Assembly: GCA_029204225.1 (NCBI GenBank)
Contig: CM055104.1
Coordinates: 21,823,952-21,887,951 of the forward strand
Reading direction: 5' to 3'
DNA from: Diphasiastrum complanatum
Taxonomy: Eukaryota; Streptophyta; Lycopodiopsida; Lycopodiales; Lycopodiaceae
DNA: 64,000 bases
Part shown: positions 11,378 through 23,888 of the stretch, piece after piece
How the letters are laid out: the number at the start of each line of letters is the position of its first letter
Position numbering within the stretch: the first letter of the stretch is position 1
Position numbers and translations under genes: made by a program
Notes under the pieces: generated by a model
Databases searched by the model: none
What the model saw: only the letters and a program-made list of their open reading frames with translations
What the model was told of the DNA's origin: nothing

Positions 11378-13986
11378 GCATAAATCATAGCATCAATATC
11401 TACATCTTCTACACCATCATTCTTTGGAACCTAGTCCTTTGAAAGACAGTCTTCGTATAATTTTTTGTTGTCAATTGGATTGTTTCCACGTCTCCAAGTG
11501 GATTTAGGTTCATACCATAATGCTTTGAGTGAAGTGACCATACCATCAGCATCGGTCCCTACTCCGACAACCTTTGTCATCCAAAATGAGGCTCCCACTG
11601 CAACATCTTCATCTAGAGTCGTATTGCAGCAAATTTGTTTATTCCAACCTCTCTACTGGTGGGTATGAGTTCCGATAATGGTGCATCTCCTTTCCGTCCG
11701 CAATAACGACGAGGTAAGAGTCCTATTGTATCCATTTCGACTTCAGTGTTCACATTAGAAGGCATGCATCTTGAAGGTTGAAAAGCAATTGTAAAAGATT
11801 GTGGCCAAAAAGTTGTTTGGTTGTATGTTGCTAGTGGCAAATTTTTTGGTTTTGTGAAGTACTCAAGAATTTTGTGGTTTCATCCACAGATGAGAAATTT
11901 TGATCTTTGTATTCAGGATACTTCTCGGACATATATTGTCAATATTTATGAAAGGATATCAATCCTTTCATCTCATCATTGTCCAGTTCATTTGTGGGTG
12001 CCAAAAAGATCGCTTCCTCTTTTGAAGGCAAAGAGGGCAACAATCTGAAAGGTTCACTCCATGTATCGTCTCCATCAGTGCAATAATACTTCCATTGCAT
12101 GGTTGGTTCGCCATTCAACATTTGAAAACGAAAGTAGTGAGAGGATTGGTGTGTCCTAGACCATCATTTCCACGAACAATAAATGGCTCTATGAATCCTT
12201 TCCAATCTACCATTCGTTCTAACAACTCTACTTCAGTACTTTCAGTATGACCACCACCTATCTTTTGGCCTATTTGTCCTAACATATCAGGCATAGTAAG
12301 AACAGATTTACATTTCAATGCCCTAGAGATTACACTAAAAACTTGATCGATGTCTTTATGCGTGTGTCCGACCATCAAAAACCCCATTTCAACAGTCCGA
12401 AATATGTTATGTGCCACAAGAACAGAACAAAGACCAAAGATGAACCTATTTTTATTTTCCCTCCAATAGTTGTCAACTTGAATACGTAAGATGGGAGGGA
12501 GATTGTCGTGTGCAAGTTGCACCTTTCGTATTGCTCGCATAATGGATGTGACCACCTAATTGTTGTCATGCAGATGCAAGGTGTCTATCCACACATCACA
12601 GAGCAATTTGAATCTGTGAACTAGCACTCCACAAACATGCGTTTTCAAAAAACGGTTACCCTCCAATATTGGAGGAGTCTTTTTGAAATGGGGCAATGTT
12701 GTTGTATTAAGATCCATGCCATCAATAATAAGGCACAACAATTGCTCTGGATGTGATCTTGATTCTTCTTTCCAATATGTGTATAGCTTTCTCGAGTCAA
12801 AAACATGCAATAAGTGCCGATTTCTCGTTGCAATATGGTGATCTCGCACCTTAATATCAGTATAAGTTTCGATCGCATTTTTTAGCTCATCACAAATCTT
12901 GCATTTGGACATTCTTTGTTTTGTTGGAGTCTTGACATATCGAAACTCATGTCTCCACAACCGATACAATGTATTTCTAGAGATTGTGGACATGCTAGTT
13001 TCTTGAAGTTCTTTGTTGATGGAATTGAAGACATCACCTTTAGACATGCCAAGAGGGAGATGATGTTCACAATGAACTAATCCATCTTTTGATTTATGTT
13101 GAAGATGCAGTTGGGGTAGAGCATGCTTTTCTAAGATTCCACACATAATAGCAAGTCCCCGTCTTGAATGTGCGCACTGTTTTAATGTACCTGTGTTCCC
13201 ATGAAATTTATAGACAATATTGTTGCATGCCTTTGAGATTATCTACCAAAATAATCCATGGAAAACTCCCAATAGATCTTGAAATGCCTTTGAACATATG
13301 GTTTTATCTGAAACTACAGGTTTAAGTCTTAAACAGGGTTCTTCCCACATATTGCATGCAATGTTCGAATTATCTCGTGCCTTCAAAAAACACCCAAACA
13401 TTTGTAAAAGGTAATTATGTCTATTCGATCCTCGCTTTCTCCATACACTTAGTCTCAAGTCTTCACATTCTTTGTAAATGATTTTGTGTATACATAATTT
13501 CTTACAACAAGGCTGCATCAAAATTTCTTTTATATGTTCTGGCAATAAAACAAAATCTGCCTTCTTCAAAGTGACGAATGCAAGCACACGCTTTCTTTTG
13601 TAGTTTTGAGAAGCTCCAAAAGATTCGAAACTTGGATCATGTTGCATTGGACTCTCAAAGCTTTTCTCGTGTGATTGACCAACTCTTGATACAGATTCTT
13701 TTAACATTTCATTCCAATTACCTATCTCGTAGTCTTCATCAAAATCAAATATAGAAAAATCTGAATCATGTTGTCTAGAAATAGTGGAAAGCAATGCTGC
13801 AGAGGATGCACTAGTTGTCTTCTTGGATTGTCTTGCCATTTGAGAAAGTCTATGACTATGACTGTCGGTGATAGTATTCGCTTGAGATGGATTGCAGTGT
13901 CCATTTTTCACATTAATGTTTCTCATATGCATCAATAAATTTTTTACTAGACCCATTTCGCCGAGATACATTATTGTTAACCACAT
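11378..13986 (-). pseudogene. broken DUF7869-like (transposase-like) gene
   Basis: On the minus strand one frame runs from 13986 to 12115, interrupted only by TAG codons at 13243-13245 and 12556-12558. It contains PCCKKLCIHK (about 13490), YKFHGNTGT (about 13205), the Asp-rich IIDGMDLN (about 12715), QVDNYWRENKN (about 12460) and VGHTHKDIDQ (about 12355). These blocks, in this order, resemble the DUF7869 family, in which the acidic residues suggest a transposase-like fold. Near 12136-12160 the frame shifts by one; the new frame reads HYFRFQ, then GEPTMQWKYYCTDGDD and further to about 11940, with more C-terminal similarity (RYCGRKGDAPLSELIP) at 11613-11840. No terminal repeats were found. Family assignment is from memory. 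Confidence 0.6.
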
Positions 13987-14287
13987 CGTCTATCCCAGTT
14001 AGGCTGTTTGAGTTGTATGTCGATCGTGTCAGATCATAACCAATTACATCATCCACGCCTGTCAAAACATCAGAGTTGTATAGAGCTGGTCTTGTAGCAT
14101 TGCTATCAGTCACATCATGAGCATTGATATCATCCACACCGGTGAGAACATCTGAACTATACCTAATCCGTTTGAAGTTTGCACTATTATTATGATTGAC
14201 ATCTTCCACGCCAGTGAGGAAATCAGAATTATATGTTGTTTTTGTTGATGTTCTCTTGTTGTGATTGAAGGTAGTCGTACATTGCAT
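13913..14287 (-). CDS. frame with four degenerate tandem peptide repeats
   Basis: A 124-codon minus-strand frame carries four copies of a 20-30 residue unit with core (Y/S)(N/S)SD(V/F)LTG(V/I)(D/E)DV: SDFLTGVEDV, SDVLTGVDDI, SDVLTGVDDV and SNSLTGIDDV. The unit spacing varies. The frame overlaps the start of the DUF7869-like frame by about 70 bases in another phase and probably belongs to the same transcription unit through an intron or frameshift. No function is known to me. Confidence 0.45.
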   Translation of the reverse strand: MQCTTTFNHNKRTSTKTTYNSDFLTGVEDVNHNNSANFKRIRYSSDVLTGVDDINAHDVTDSNATRPALYNSDVLTGVDDVIGYDLTRSTYNSNSLTGIDDVVNNNVSRRNGSSKKFIDAYEKH

Positions 14288-14509
14288 ACGTGTTGATGAT
14301 CTGTTGTAATTGTGATCATAATAAGTGCATTACTCATTCGTTGTCTCGTCGAATGATACGTGCCTAGCATTTGTAGCATGTAAAGAAAGTTTCGATACAC
14401 ACCATATCATTGATTTATTCGGTGAGTAAAATGGGACTCCGTCATCTGCCATGGCATTTTGAATGGTTACTTCATTTGTTACCGATATCAACTATACAGT
14501 GGCAAACAA

Positions 14510-14932
14510 CTAGTTTTTGTCAAAAGTGCAGTAACCTTTGAAGCTAGCTGAACAAACTATATTTCCATCAAAATCCATACAATCAACAATATCATTGTTG
14601 TTATAAATATGACATGCCAAGACTGCAAGATCGTCAATCTTCACCACATCATTGTTATCCCACAATAATCTATTTGCCATTAAGTCCAACACATTATCAT
14701 AAATGTCTGCAAGATGAGTGATACCCGTCTGTGGATATGGCAATGGACAATCCATCTTGAGCACTTTTGATATACTCACCATGCATTTATTTGTGCCAAT
14801 TTTGCAAAAGAAACACATTTGGATTGGTTCAGTACTCAAAATTTGACTGAATGCAATGACTTCTTTTCGATATAGCAAGACAACGTGGACATTTTTCTCA
14901 CGATCGTTTTCCATTGCAAGCCCTACACACAC
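14510..14932 (-). CDS. hypothetical 140-codon frame upstream of the DUF7869-like gene
   Basis: Starts at ATG 14932 (MCVGLAMENDREKNVHVVLL) and ends at 14510. It has an even hydrophobic pattern and several Cys (MCFFCKIGTNKC, LACHIYN), but no family I recognise. It lies on the same strand about 220 bases before the tandem-peptide frame and may be a 5' exon of the same gene. It could also be an unrelated fragment. Confidence 0.35.
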   Translation of the reverse strand: MCVGLAMENDREKNVHVVLLYRKEVIAFSQILSTEPIQMCFFCKIGTNKCMVSISKVLKMDCPLPYPQTGITHLADIYDNVLDLMANRLLWDNNDVVKIDDLAVLACHIYNNNDIVDCMDFDGNIVCSASFKGYCTFDKN

Positions 14933-15103
14933 AGAGAGAAATTATGATGTCAACATACATAGGAACATACATACATACATAGATGTAATTTTATAACACA
15001 CAATATAAATAGCTGGATAAATATACCCAGGTTTTGAAATTGTTTGAAATTATCTTGAAATAGTTTTATGTAATTTAAATATCTTTATAAAATAGTAGTG
15101 GAT

Positions 15104-15810
15104 CTTCCTTAACCTTTCGCCATTGGTCCTTAAAGTTTGGCCCTTACCCCTTGCCATTTAGTCCTCAACCATTGGACTATAGTCCTTGGCCGTTAGCCCG
15201 TAGTCCTTAGATCTTGGCACTTAGCCCTTAGCAATTGGACCTAAGCCCTTATATCTCGGCCCTTAGCCAGTTGGCCCTTGGTCTTAGCCCGTAGACATTG
15301 GCCCTTGACCCTTGGCTAGTTGGCCCTCAGTCCTTAGCTAGTTGGCCCTCAGTCCTTAGACCTTGACCCTTAGCTGTTGGCTCTAATATCTAGGCCCTTA
15401 GCCCTTACCCCTCAGCCTGTTGGCCCTTAGTCTTAGTCCTTAGATGTTGGCCCTCGACCCTTGGTCCTTAGCTAGTTGGCCCGAGTCAATCTTTAGCCAG
15501 TTGGCCCTCAGTCCTTAGCCAGTTGGCCCTTAGTCCTTAGACCTTTACCCTTAGCCGGTGGCCCTAAGTTCTTAGCCGCTGTTACTTAGCCCTCGGTAGT
15601 CGGCAATTGCCCCTTAGACTTTGCCTCTTGGCCCTTAGTTCTTGGCCGTTGGGTCTCGACCCTCAGTCCTAAGCCAATTGGCCCATGGTCCTTAGACCAT
15701 GACCCTTGACCCTTACCTGTTGGCCCTCGACCCTTTGTCCCTAGACCTTGACCCTTAGCCGTTGGAGCTTAGTTCTTAGCTGTTGGCCCTTAGCCTTTGG
15801 TTGTCCGAAA
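15104..15810. repeat. degenerate CCTTAG/TTGGCC minisatellite, about 700 bases
   Basis: A tandem array built from irregular 18-30 base units around TTGGCCCTTAGTCCTTAG and AGCCAGTTGGCCC. The order of sub-units varies, so no single period fits. It resembles, but is not, the plant telomere repeat (CCCTAAA). It stops where the CCTTTGGTTGTCCGAAATGC sequence begins. There is no coding capacity. Confidence 0.8.
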
Positions 15811-16444
15811 TGCAAAAATGATTGCCAAAATAGAAAATTTTCTGCGAAGTTGATAATTGACACCTCTAACTGCTTGTCAATTCGAGCTATGGTTGAGAAG
15901 ATATGCCACCTTGTGGATTTTGACCCTACAATGTCAAGAGGCCTTAGGCCTAAAAAAATAGCAATTATGGCCAAACTACCTTTTTCAAAAAAATTCCTTC
16001 GTCATGCATTGTTCTCCAATTTCGAAGATTTTTATATCAGCACGTAGACAATCACTTCATGATAGCTCTTGTCTCGTCAAATTTTAAAACGATTATTTTT
16101 TCCATGCCCAATTATCACTCAGTTTTTGTCTGCAAAAAACAAACCACCAGTGGACAAGGTCCTAAAGAGATAGGGATAGTCCTCCAAAATAGGGATAGAA
16201 AGTTGAGTCCCTTCAAAATGAATAAATTCGATTTTTGGCCCTTTAGTCCTTTGTAAACTGCACTTCACAGTCTAAAATGAAGTTTTGTAACATTTGATCT
16301 AGATCACATATTTGGGCCCACGAGACAATCTCCACCATCGAAATTTTTTTAACTCCAATCGGAAGGTCAAGGCCTTCTTCATGCTCCAAACTTAGCTAGT
16401 GGATGGACGAGACCAATTCACAAAGTCAAAAATTTGACTCAACT
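15811..16444. other. unassigned single-copy DNA
   Basis: Between the minisatellite and the microsatellite. Frames of 99 codons (15748-16047) and 65 codons (16059-16256) are present on the plus strand but show no recognisable motif and lack codon-level support. I see no repeat shared with other parts of the window. Confidence 0.3.
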
Positions 16445-17904
<1,460 letters not shown>

Positions 17905-18084
17905 CTTTGTGGGCGTCTCTTGGATGGAGACATCCACTGACTCAAATATATCATCATGAAGTTGAGTATGACTTTGCAAGGGTGGGTCATCACCTTGTGC
18001 AATGGACTCTTGAGTAGGTCTAACAACCTTAGAAAATGGCTTAGTATCTAGTTGTTCAGACAATGCTCCATGTATGGGGGGCTC
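17905..18084 (-). CDS. possible 180-base internal exon of an unknown gene
   Basis: On the minus strand a pyrimidine-rich stretch ends in TTTCAG at 18085-18090, followed by an open 60-codon stretch (EPPIHGALSEQLDTKPFSKV at the start, VDVSIQETPTK at the end) and then a good donor, AAAG|GTAAAG at about 17899-17908. The length is a multiple of three. Composition is Ser/Pro/Gln/Asp-rich, as in a disordered region. No family is recognised, and no partner exon could be identified, so this remains a candidate only. Confidence 0.3.
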
Positions 18085-19308
18085 CTGAAATACAGAGATA
18101 CAAGTGCTACTGTTGGGACAAAAAAATGAAACAAAATGTTGGCTATCACAATTGTCTCTTCTACAACGAGATCTTAAATTGTATCTGGATAACTCTGAAA
18201 ATGAAGATGCCATCAATAAATAGACTTTATGATAGGATAATTTTACTAAGTTGTAAACTAGCAATAAACACCTTCGTTACAAACAAAGCTTAAAACTCAA
18301 GAACAAAATAAAATAGAAAACTTGTTTCCTTGAAACAATGCACTCAAAACTAAGCACTCTAGCATGAGAAAACAGAAAATAGTTTGTATCTTTGAAATAA
18401 GATAGGCCAATACCTTTTCCGACAAGTGGTTTCAGAAGCTCAACGGACACTTCCAACGGTCGCTTTACAAATATGCAATGACTCCTTCCAAATAGATCTA
18501 TGTGAAATCTCTCTCTCTCTCTCAATGAGAGAAGACAAAGAGGCCGTGGACTAAGTTTGCAAGATCCGGTTGATCGGGTGTTTTATAGAGCGAATGCAAC
18601 ACCTCAGCCTAAGTTTGTTAATCGGGTAGTGCAAAACATGGAAGAGAACCCACACAAATGCATGGTGACAACACAACTTTTAGAAGAAAAAGAAGATAAA
18701 TAGCAGTGATTGTAGAGGAAGAGCCAAAAATTATAGGTGTTGCACAAAAGATTACCACCTAGAAGCAAATTCAGGTGTATGGGATGGCTAGAAGGAAAAG
18801 GGAGATGTGACCAAAAGATGGCTGGGGGAAAAAGGGCAAACCCGCTCCTTGTTTCTTTGGTATGCTACATTACAACACATCTAGCTCTCTGATTACTATG
18901 GAGGCAAAAATCTGTCAAGATTCATAAGGTTGTAGATTTCTTGCATGCGATGCTAGGAGTGGTGCATTTAACTCATGAGAGTATTTGTTGTACTCAAGAT
19001 ATGAGTTGGAAATTGTATGAACCTTGAGAGATCTTCTTGAGATTTTGATTTGATTTATTGGTTATGCCTTAGCGTTCTTATCCATTCTAAACATTACTCA
19101 TGGCTTCCCAAGCACCCTCCAAAAAAGTGTAGTTGGGAATTTGCCAGGACCAAATCAATGCATCATGCTATGATATGAGGCTCGAAAGGCCAGTTACACC
19201 AAGTTTGGATTAATCTAATGCTGAGTTGCGGAAGACCTTGGCCTCAAAGGCCTTTCTAGACCATGTTTGGATTAAGCTTTAAATGCTAAAGCGAAGGGGG
19301 AGGCCTTG
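18085..19308. other. unassigned DNA left of the nested LTR block
   Basis: A minus-strand frame at 18277-18525 begins within a CT-rich run and has no recognised motif. From 18540 to 19308 I see no coding pattern and no repeat. The junction with A LTR sequence is sharp at 19309. Confidence 0.3.
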
Positions 19309-19739
19309 TGTAGCGCAGGCATCCCAAAGGGAGCCGAGAACCACGACTTAGCTTTCCAGCCTTCAACTCTCGCCATCCAAACCCACTTGACATACAAGCA
19401 GCCAACTCGCCAACAACGATCAGACTTAACCAACTTGAAGTTCCAAAAACCAACATTGAGATCCAACCTGGCGCCATGCCAGATCGGGGGTCCCGATGTG
19501 GGTGACTTCCCTCCAAGCAAGCCGCCCGACATACATCAAACTTAACCAACTCGAAGCTTCGTTACAAACAAGTAACATCCATTCCAAGCAAGCGGTCTGA
19601 CTTACATCAAACTTAACCAACTGAAAGCTTCGCCACGAGCGCTGGAAGCCAACCTGGCACCACGCCAGACTGGACAGCCATAAAGAGGTAACTTCCACCC
19701 AAGCAAGCCATCCAACTCAGCCGACAGGTTAGAGCCCGT
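19309..19739 (-). mobile_element. A LTR fragment, 3' end portion
   Basis: Begins exactly at the complement of the A terminus (TGTAGCGCAGG) and runs through the complement of the GGCATGGCGCCAGG block to GAGCCCGTT, where a B-type LTR starts on the other strand. About the last 430 bases of the LTR are represented. The left flank is non-LTR DNA, so 19309 is a true element edge. Confidence 0.85.
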
Positions 19740-20328
19740 TTGTTGTAAAGTTGACTCGGGTGCACCCAGCGTGCCCTGTAAGACTCTAAGGGGTGACACC
19801 CTCTAAGGTCCCAGAGCAAGTTAGACTGAGCCTCCGACCTGTGGTGAGCCAGTCAAGTAGTCACAAGTCATGAGCTAGCTCTGGAGCTCGAGTCATGGCA
19901 TAGTCACGAAAGCAAGTTGATTCGGCCGCTGGGACGGCTCCCGGGACCCATGTCCGGGAGCCAGACTGATTCTGCCAGGCTTTCTAGGCTTAATCAGCAA
20001 AATAAAAACTAAGTCCTAAATGCGTGCTTTACTAGAAAGCACTATGTTTCAAACCAGAGGAGGTGCGCCGAATCACAACAGAAATATAGGGAGAGTTCGG
20101 TAGACAGAAACTTGGGCAGCTCAACCAACGCCAGGAATCCAGTCGCCAGGTCTCAGCTCCCTCTACCAGCACGAGCCAGGCACAATGCCCAGCACGTGTT
20201 GGTGGCCCCGAGACCGGTCAGTCTATGTATGAATGTAACCTCTTCCAAATCTAATAAAGTTTATCCTTGGGGATGATTACCATTTCGGTTTCGCCTCCGG
20301 GACTGGTCCAAGTGGAAGGACCCTTACT
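19740..20328 (+). mobile_element. truncated B-type LTR, 5' portion
   Basis: Starts with the LTR head TGTTGTAAAGTTGACTCGGG and follows the B LTR at 25141 up to the block before TTACTACAACC, about 590 of 910 bases. It ends abruptly inside minus-strand A LTR sequence. The A sequence to the right (from 20329) partly repeats that to the left (19360 onward), so the break involved a local duplication rather than a simple insertion. Confidence 0.8.
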
Positions 20329-22121
20329 TCAACTCTTGCCATCCAAACCCACTTGACATACAAGCAGCCAACTCACCAACAACGATCAGACTTAACCAAC
20401 TTGAAGTTCCGAAAACCAACATTGAGATCCAACCTGGCGCCATGCCAGATTGGGGGTCCCGATGTGGGTGACTTCCCTCCAAGCAAGCCGCCCGACATAC
20501 ATCAAACTTAACCAACTCGAAGCTTCGTTACAAACGAGTCACAACCATTCCAGGCAAGCAGCCTGACTTACATCAGACTTAACCAACTGAAAGCTTCGTC
20601 ACGAGTGCTGGAAGCCAACCTGGCGCAACGTCAGACTGGACAGCCATAAACAGGTAACTTCCACCCAAGCAAGCCATCCAACCCAGCCGACAGGTTAGAG
20701 CCCGTTCCCCAAGAGCTTAACCCATTCACGTTCATGCAAGGAACACTCAGAACCACAAGCCGCAACAAATATGGAAACAACCAGTTCCTGGAGCAAATGG
20801 TCCCGACAGCATACAGTCGGCGCCACGGACCGAATGGTCCCGACGGCATACCGCTGGCATCCTGAGATACGACCCTCAGCTATGTGCCAAGTTAAAAATT
20901 TTGAAAGCGGCCTTACAACTGGTGCTTTTACTGAACACTGAAACCCAGAAGGTAATCAGAGTCAGTTTGAGAAAAATCCCACTTTATTGATAAATCTGAG
21001 AAGGTTACATTTCAAGTGTGTGACCGACCCTAGTCTCCGGGGCGCTAGCATGCCAAGGCGAGATCCATGACAACATTCTAGCAAGGGAGGTGTTGCGCCG
21101 ACGTCTCAAAGGGCGCTGGAACTTGAGAGGTGTCCCCAACACGCGCTTAAGTCTAACATTCATCCATCATGCACTTACATAAAAGCCAACTCAGAAACGT
21201 AACAAGCTTAACCATTCAGACTTAAGAAAACTAGAATCCCAACCAACCCGAAAGCCAACTCAGAATCCGTCCCCAAAAGGTAACCAATGGCAAAGACAAG
21301 CCACACATGAAACCCAAGGCATAGTGGTCGCCAAACTGACCAATTGGCATAGCGGCAAGCCCCATGTCGATGATAGGGACCCTTAGGCGCCTGCGACGCA
21401 AAAAGGTTGTAGTAAGGGTACCGAAATGGTAATCATCCCCAAGGATCAACTTTATTAGATTTGGAAGAGGTTACATTCATACATAGACTGACCGGTCTCG
21501 GGGCCACCAACACGTGTTGGGCATTGTGCCTGGCTCGTGCTGGTAGAGGGAGCTGAGACCTGGCGATTGGATTCCTGGCGCTGGTTGAGCTGCCCAAGTT
21601 TTTGTCTGCCAGACTCCCCCTATAGTTCTGCTGTGATTCGGCGCACCCCCTCTGTTCTGAAACATAGTGCTTTCTGGTAAAGCACGCTTTTTGGGACTTA
21701 GTTTTTATTTTGCTGATTAAGCCTGGCAAGGCTGGCAGAATTAGTCTGGCTCGCGGACATGGGTCACGGGAGCCGTTCCGATGGCAGAATCAACTTGCTT
21801 CCTGAATAGGCCAAGACTCGAGCTCCAGAGCTAGCTCATGACTTGTGACTACTTGACTGGCTCACCACAGGTCGGAGGCTCAGTCCTTGATGTTCTAACT
21901 TGCTCTGGGACCTTAGGGAGTGTCACCCCTTAGAGTCCTACAGGGCACGCTGGATGCACCTGAGTCAGCTTTACAACAGGAGGCTGAGACTTGGTTGGAG
22001 CTCGCCTTGAGTCGCAACCCGCACTCCCCTATAGTATTGGTGTGATTCGGCACCCCCTCATACCAAGCACTCTACTCAAGCTGGTAAAGCAGGTTTTTCT
22101 CTCTCTAGAATTTTCTCTTTC
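20329..22121 (-). mobile_element. A LTR (minus), split by a solo B LTR
   Basis: Two A LTR parts, 20329-21090 and 21979-22121, join perfectly once the solo B LTR and one GGAGG are removed. The 3' terminus is missing, and the 5' part stops at CTAGAAAGT, where it fuses to reversed B coding sequence at 22122. The fusion shows AAGT shared by both partners. Confidence 0.85.
21091..21978 (-). mobile_element. solo B-type LTR with 5-base target duplication
   Basis: Complete in reverse, from TGTTGCGCC (complement of GGCGCAACA) to TTTACAACA, 888 bases. It is flanked by GGAGG at 21086-21090 and 21979-21983. This is the expected result of LTR-LTR recombination after insertion of a full element into the A LTR. 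Its promoter-like block (complement of ACTATAGGGGGAGTC) and AATAAAG signal are kept. Confidence 0.93.
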
Positions 22122-23088
22122 TAGAAAGTTTGAGCTCCTACCCAAAACTGCGATACAGTGTTCATTTAACCAAGGGAGGCCCAAAATCACATCAAAGGCA
22201 TCCATCTCTAAAATCACAAAGCTAAGTTTAGCCTTCCATCTTCCAATCTGCACCGGGATGTTCAATGTCGCTTTGTCTGCATCTAGTGCTCCCTTCGCTG
22301 TTTCTACCTTGAGAGTAGATGTAACATTCCTGGTCGGCAAGCTGAATTGTTCCACTATGCTCCTTGAGATATAGTTATGTGAAGCTCCGGAGTCGATCAT
22401 GAAATCTGACTTCCTCCCCGCGATCTTTCCTGATAAGAATAACAATCTTGAACCAATCTTGGGGGTTGCCCCATGGAAGTTCCTTTCCATACTTGTGCGT
22501 CGTCCACACATAAATGTAAGCTCCTCTCACAACTCCCAACTAGATCAGATCACCTGGATCAAAAGAAGTAGTCAGGGATAATTCAGGTCCAGGCAAGCAC
22601 ACCACAAACGAACATACCAACCAAAGCTAAACAGAAGATCCCTCTCAAGTCACATTCCCCTTGAGACCGGACGTAGGATCTTTGCCTAGCCGCGCCCACA
22701 CAAATCTATCACAGAATTAGTCCACGGGGAAACGTCCATCCAACCATCCGTGCTTTCACCATTAAGCAACACATTGCCTCAGTCACGCCCCACCACTTTT
22801 TGGTCGATAGCCCTTATAGCTAAACGATCGGCAACTATCCCGCACCGACAGCTAACCACCCCGCGGACATGGGTCTCGGGAGCCGTTCCGGTGGCAGAAT
22901 CAACTTGCTTTCTGACTAGGCCATGACTCGAGCTCCAGAGCTAGCTCATGACTTGTGACTACTTGACTGGCTCACCACAGGTCGGAGGCTCAGTCCTTGA
23001 CGTTCTAACTTGCTCTGGGACCTTAGGGAGTGTCACCCCTTAGAGTCTTACAGGGCACGTTGGGTGCACCTGAGTCAGCTTTACAACC
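22122..23088 (-). mobile_element. inverted partial copy of element B (LTR start plus protease region)
   Basis: 22122-22860 is the reverse complement of about 26425-27165: leader end, then the protease frame with [13 protein letters not shown]. Its first 128 residues are identical to those of element B before the junction replaces the rest. 22861-23088 is the reverse of B LTR bases 25141-25372. The LTR remainder and part of the leader, about 1.05 kb, are deleted between them. The copy meets A leader at 23089, just as B does at 25141. Confidence 0.88.
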
Positions 23089-23138
23089 ATTTCCGTGAGA
23101 TCCGCATAGCTGACCGGCCAGTCGGCTCTGATACCACA
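23089..23138 (-). mobile_element. A leader start with primer-binding site, reversed
   Basis: Holds the complement of TGGTATCAGAGC at 23125-23136, two bases from the LTR edge at 23139, then the complement of ...GGATCTCACGGAAATGG. This version keeps GGAAAT at the point where B is inserted in the plus-strand copy, and so shows the original target of that insertion. Confidence 0.85.
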
Positions 23139-23888
23139 TGTAGCGCAGGCATCCCAAAGGGAGCCGGGAACCACGACTTAGCTTCCCAGCCTTCAACTCT
23201 TGCCATCCAAACCCACTTGACATACAAGCAGCCAACGCGCCAACGACGATCAGACTTAACCAACTTGAAGTTCCGAAAACCAACATTGAGATCCAACCTG
23301 GCGCCATGCCAGATCGGGGGTCCCGATGTCGGTGACTTCCCTCCAAGCAAGCCGCTCGACATACATCAAACTTAACCAACTCGAAGCTTCGTTACAAACG
23401 AGTAACATCCATTCCAAGCAAGCGGTCTGACTTACATCAGACTTAACCAACTGAAAGCTTCGTCACGAGCGCTGGAAGCCAACCTGGCGCCACGCCAGAC
23501 TGGACAGCCATAAACAGGTAACATCCACCCAAGCAAGCCATCCAACTCAGCCGACAGGTTAGAGCCCGTTCACCAAGAGCTTAACCCATTCACGTTCATG
23601 CAAGGCACACTCAGAACCACAAGCCGCGACAGATATGGAAACAACCAGTTCCTGGACCAAATGGTCCCGACAGCATACCGCTGGCGCCACGGACTGAATG
23701 GTCCTGACGGCATACCAATGGCGTCCCGGGATACGACCCTCAGCTATGTGCCAAGTTAAAAATTTTGAAAGCGGCCTTACAACTGGCGCTTTTACCGAAC
23801 ACTGAAACCCAGAAGGTAATCAGAGTCAGTTTGAGAAAAATCCCACTTTATTGATAAATCTGAGAAGGTTACATTTCAAGTGTGTGAC
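23139..23888 (-). mobile_element. A LTR, 3' part, of the reversed host element
   Basis: Starts with TGTAGCGCAGG and ends with AAGTGTGTGAC. The missing 5' part continues at 35624-36106 on the far side of the inserted A element, with GTGAC duplicated at both edges (23884-23888 and 35624-35628). Confidence 0.9.

Noticed and set aside
15104-15810. Interstitial telomere
   Set aside because: Units are based on CCTTAG and TTGGCC with variable spacing, not on the CCCTAAA repeat of plants.
22029-22511. Separate protease gene on the minus strand
   Set aside because: It is the start of the B protease frame in the inverted partial copy, fused to A LTR sequence after 128 codons.
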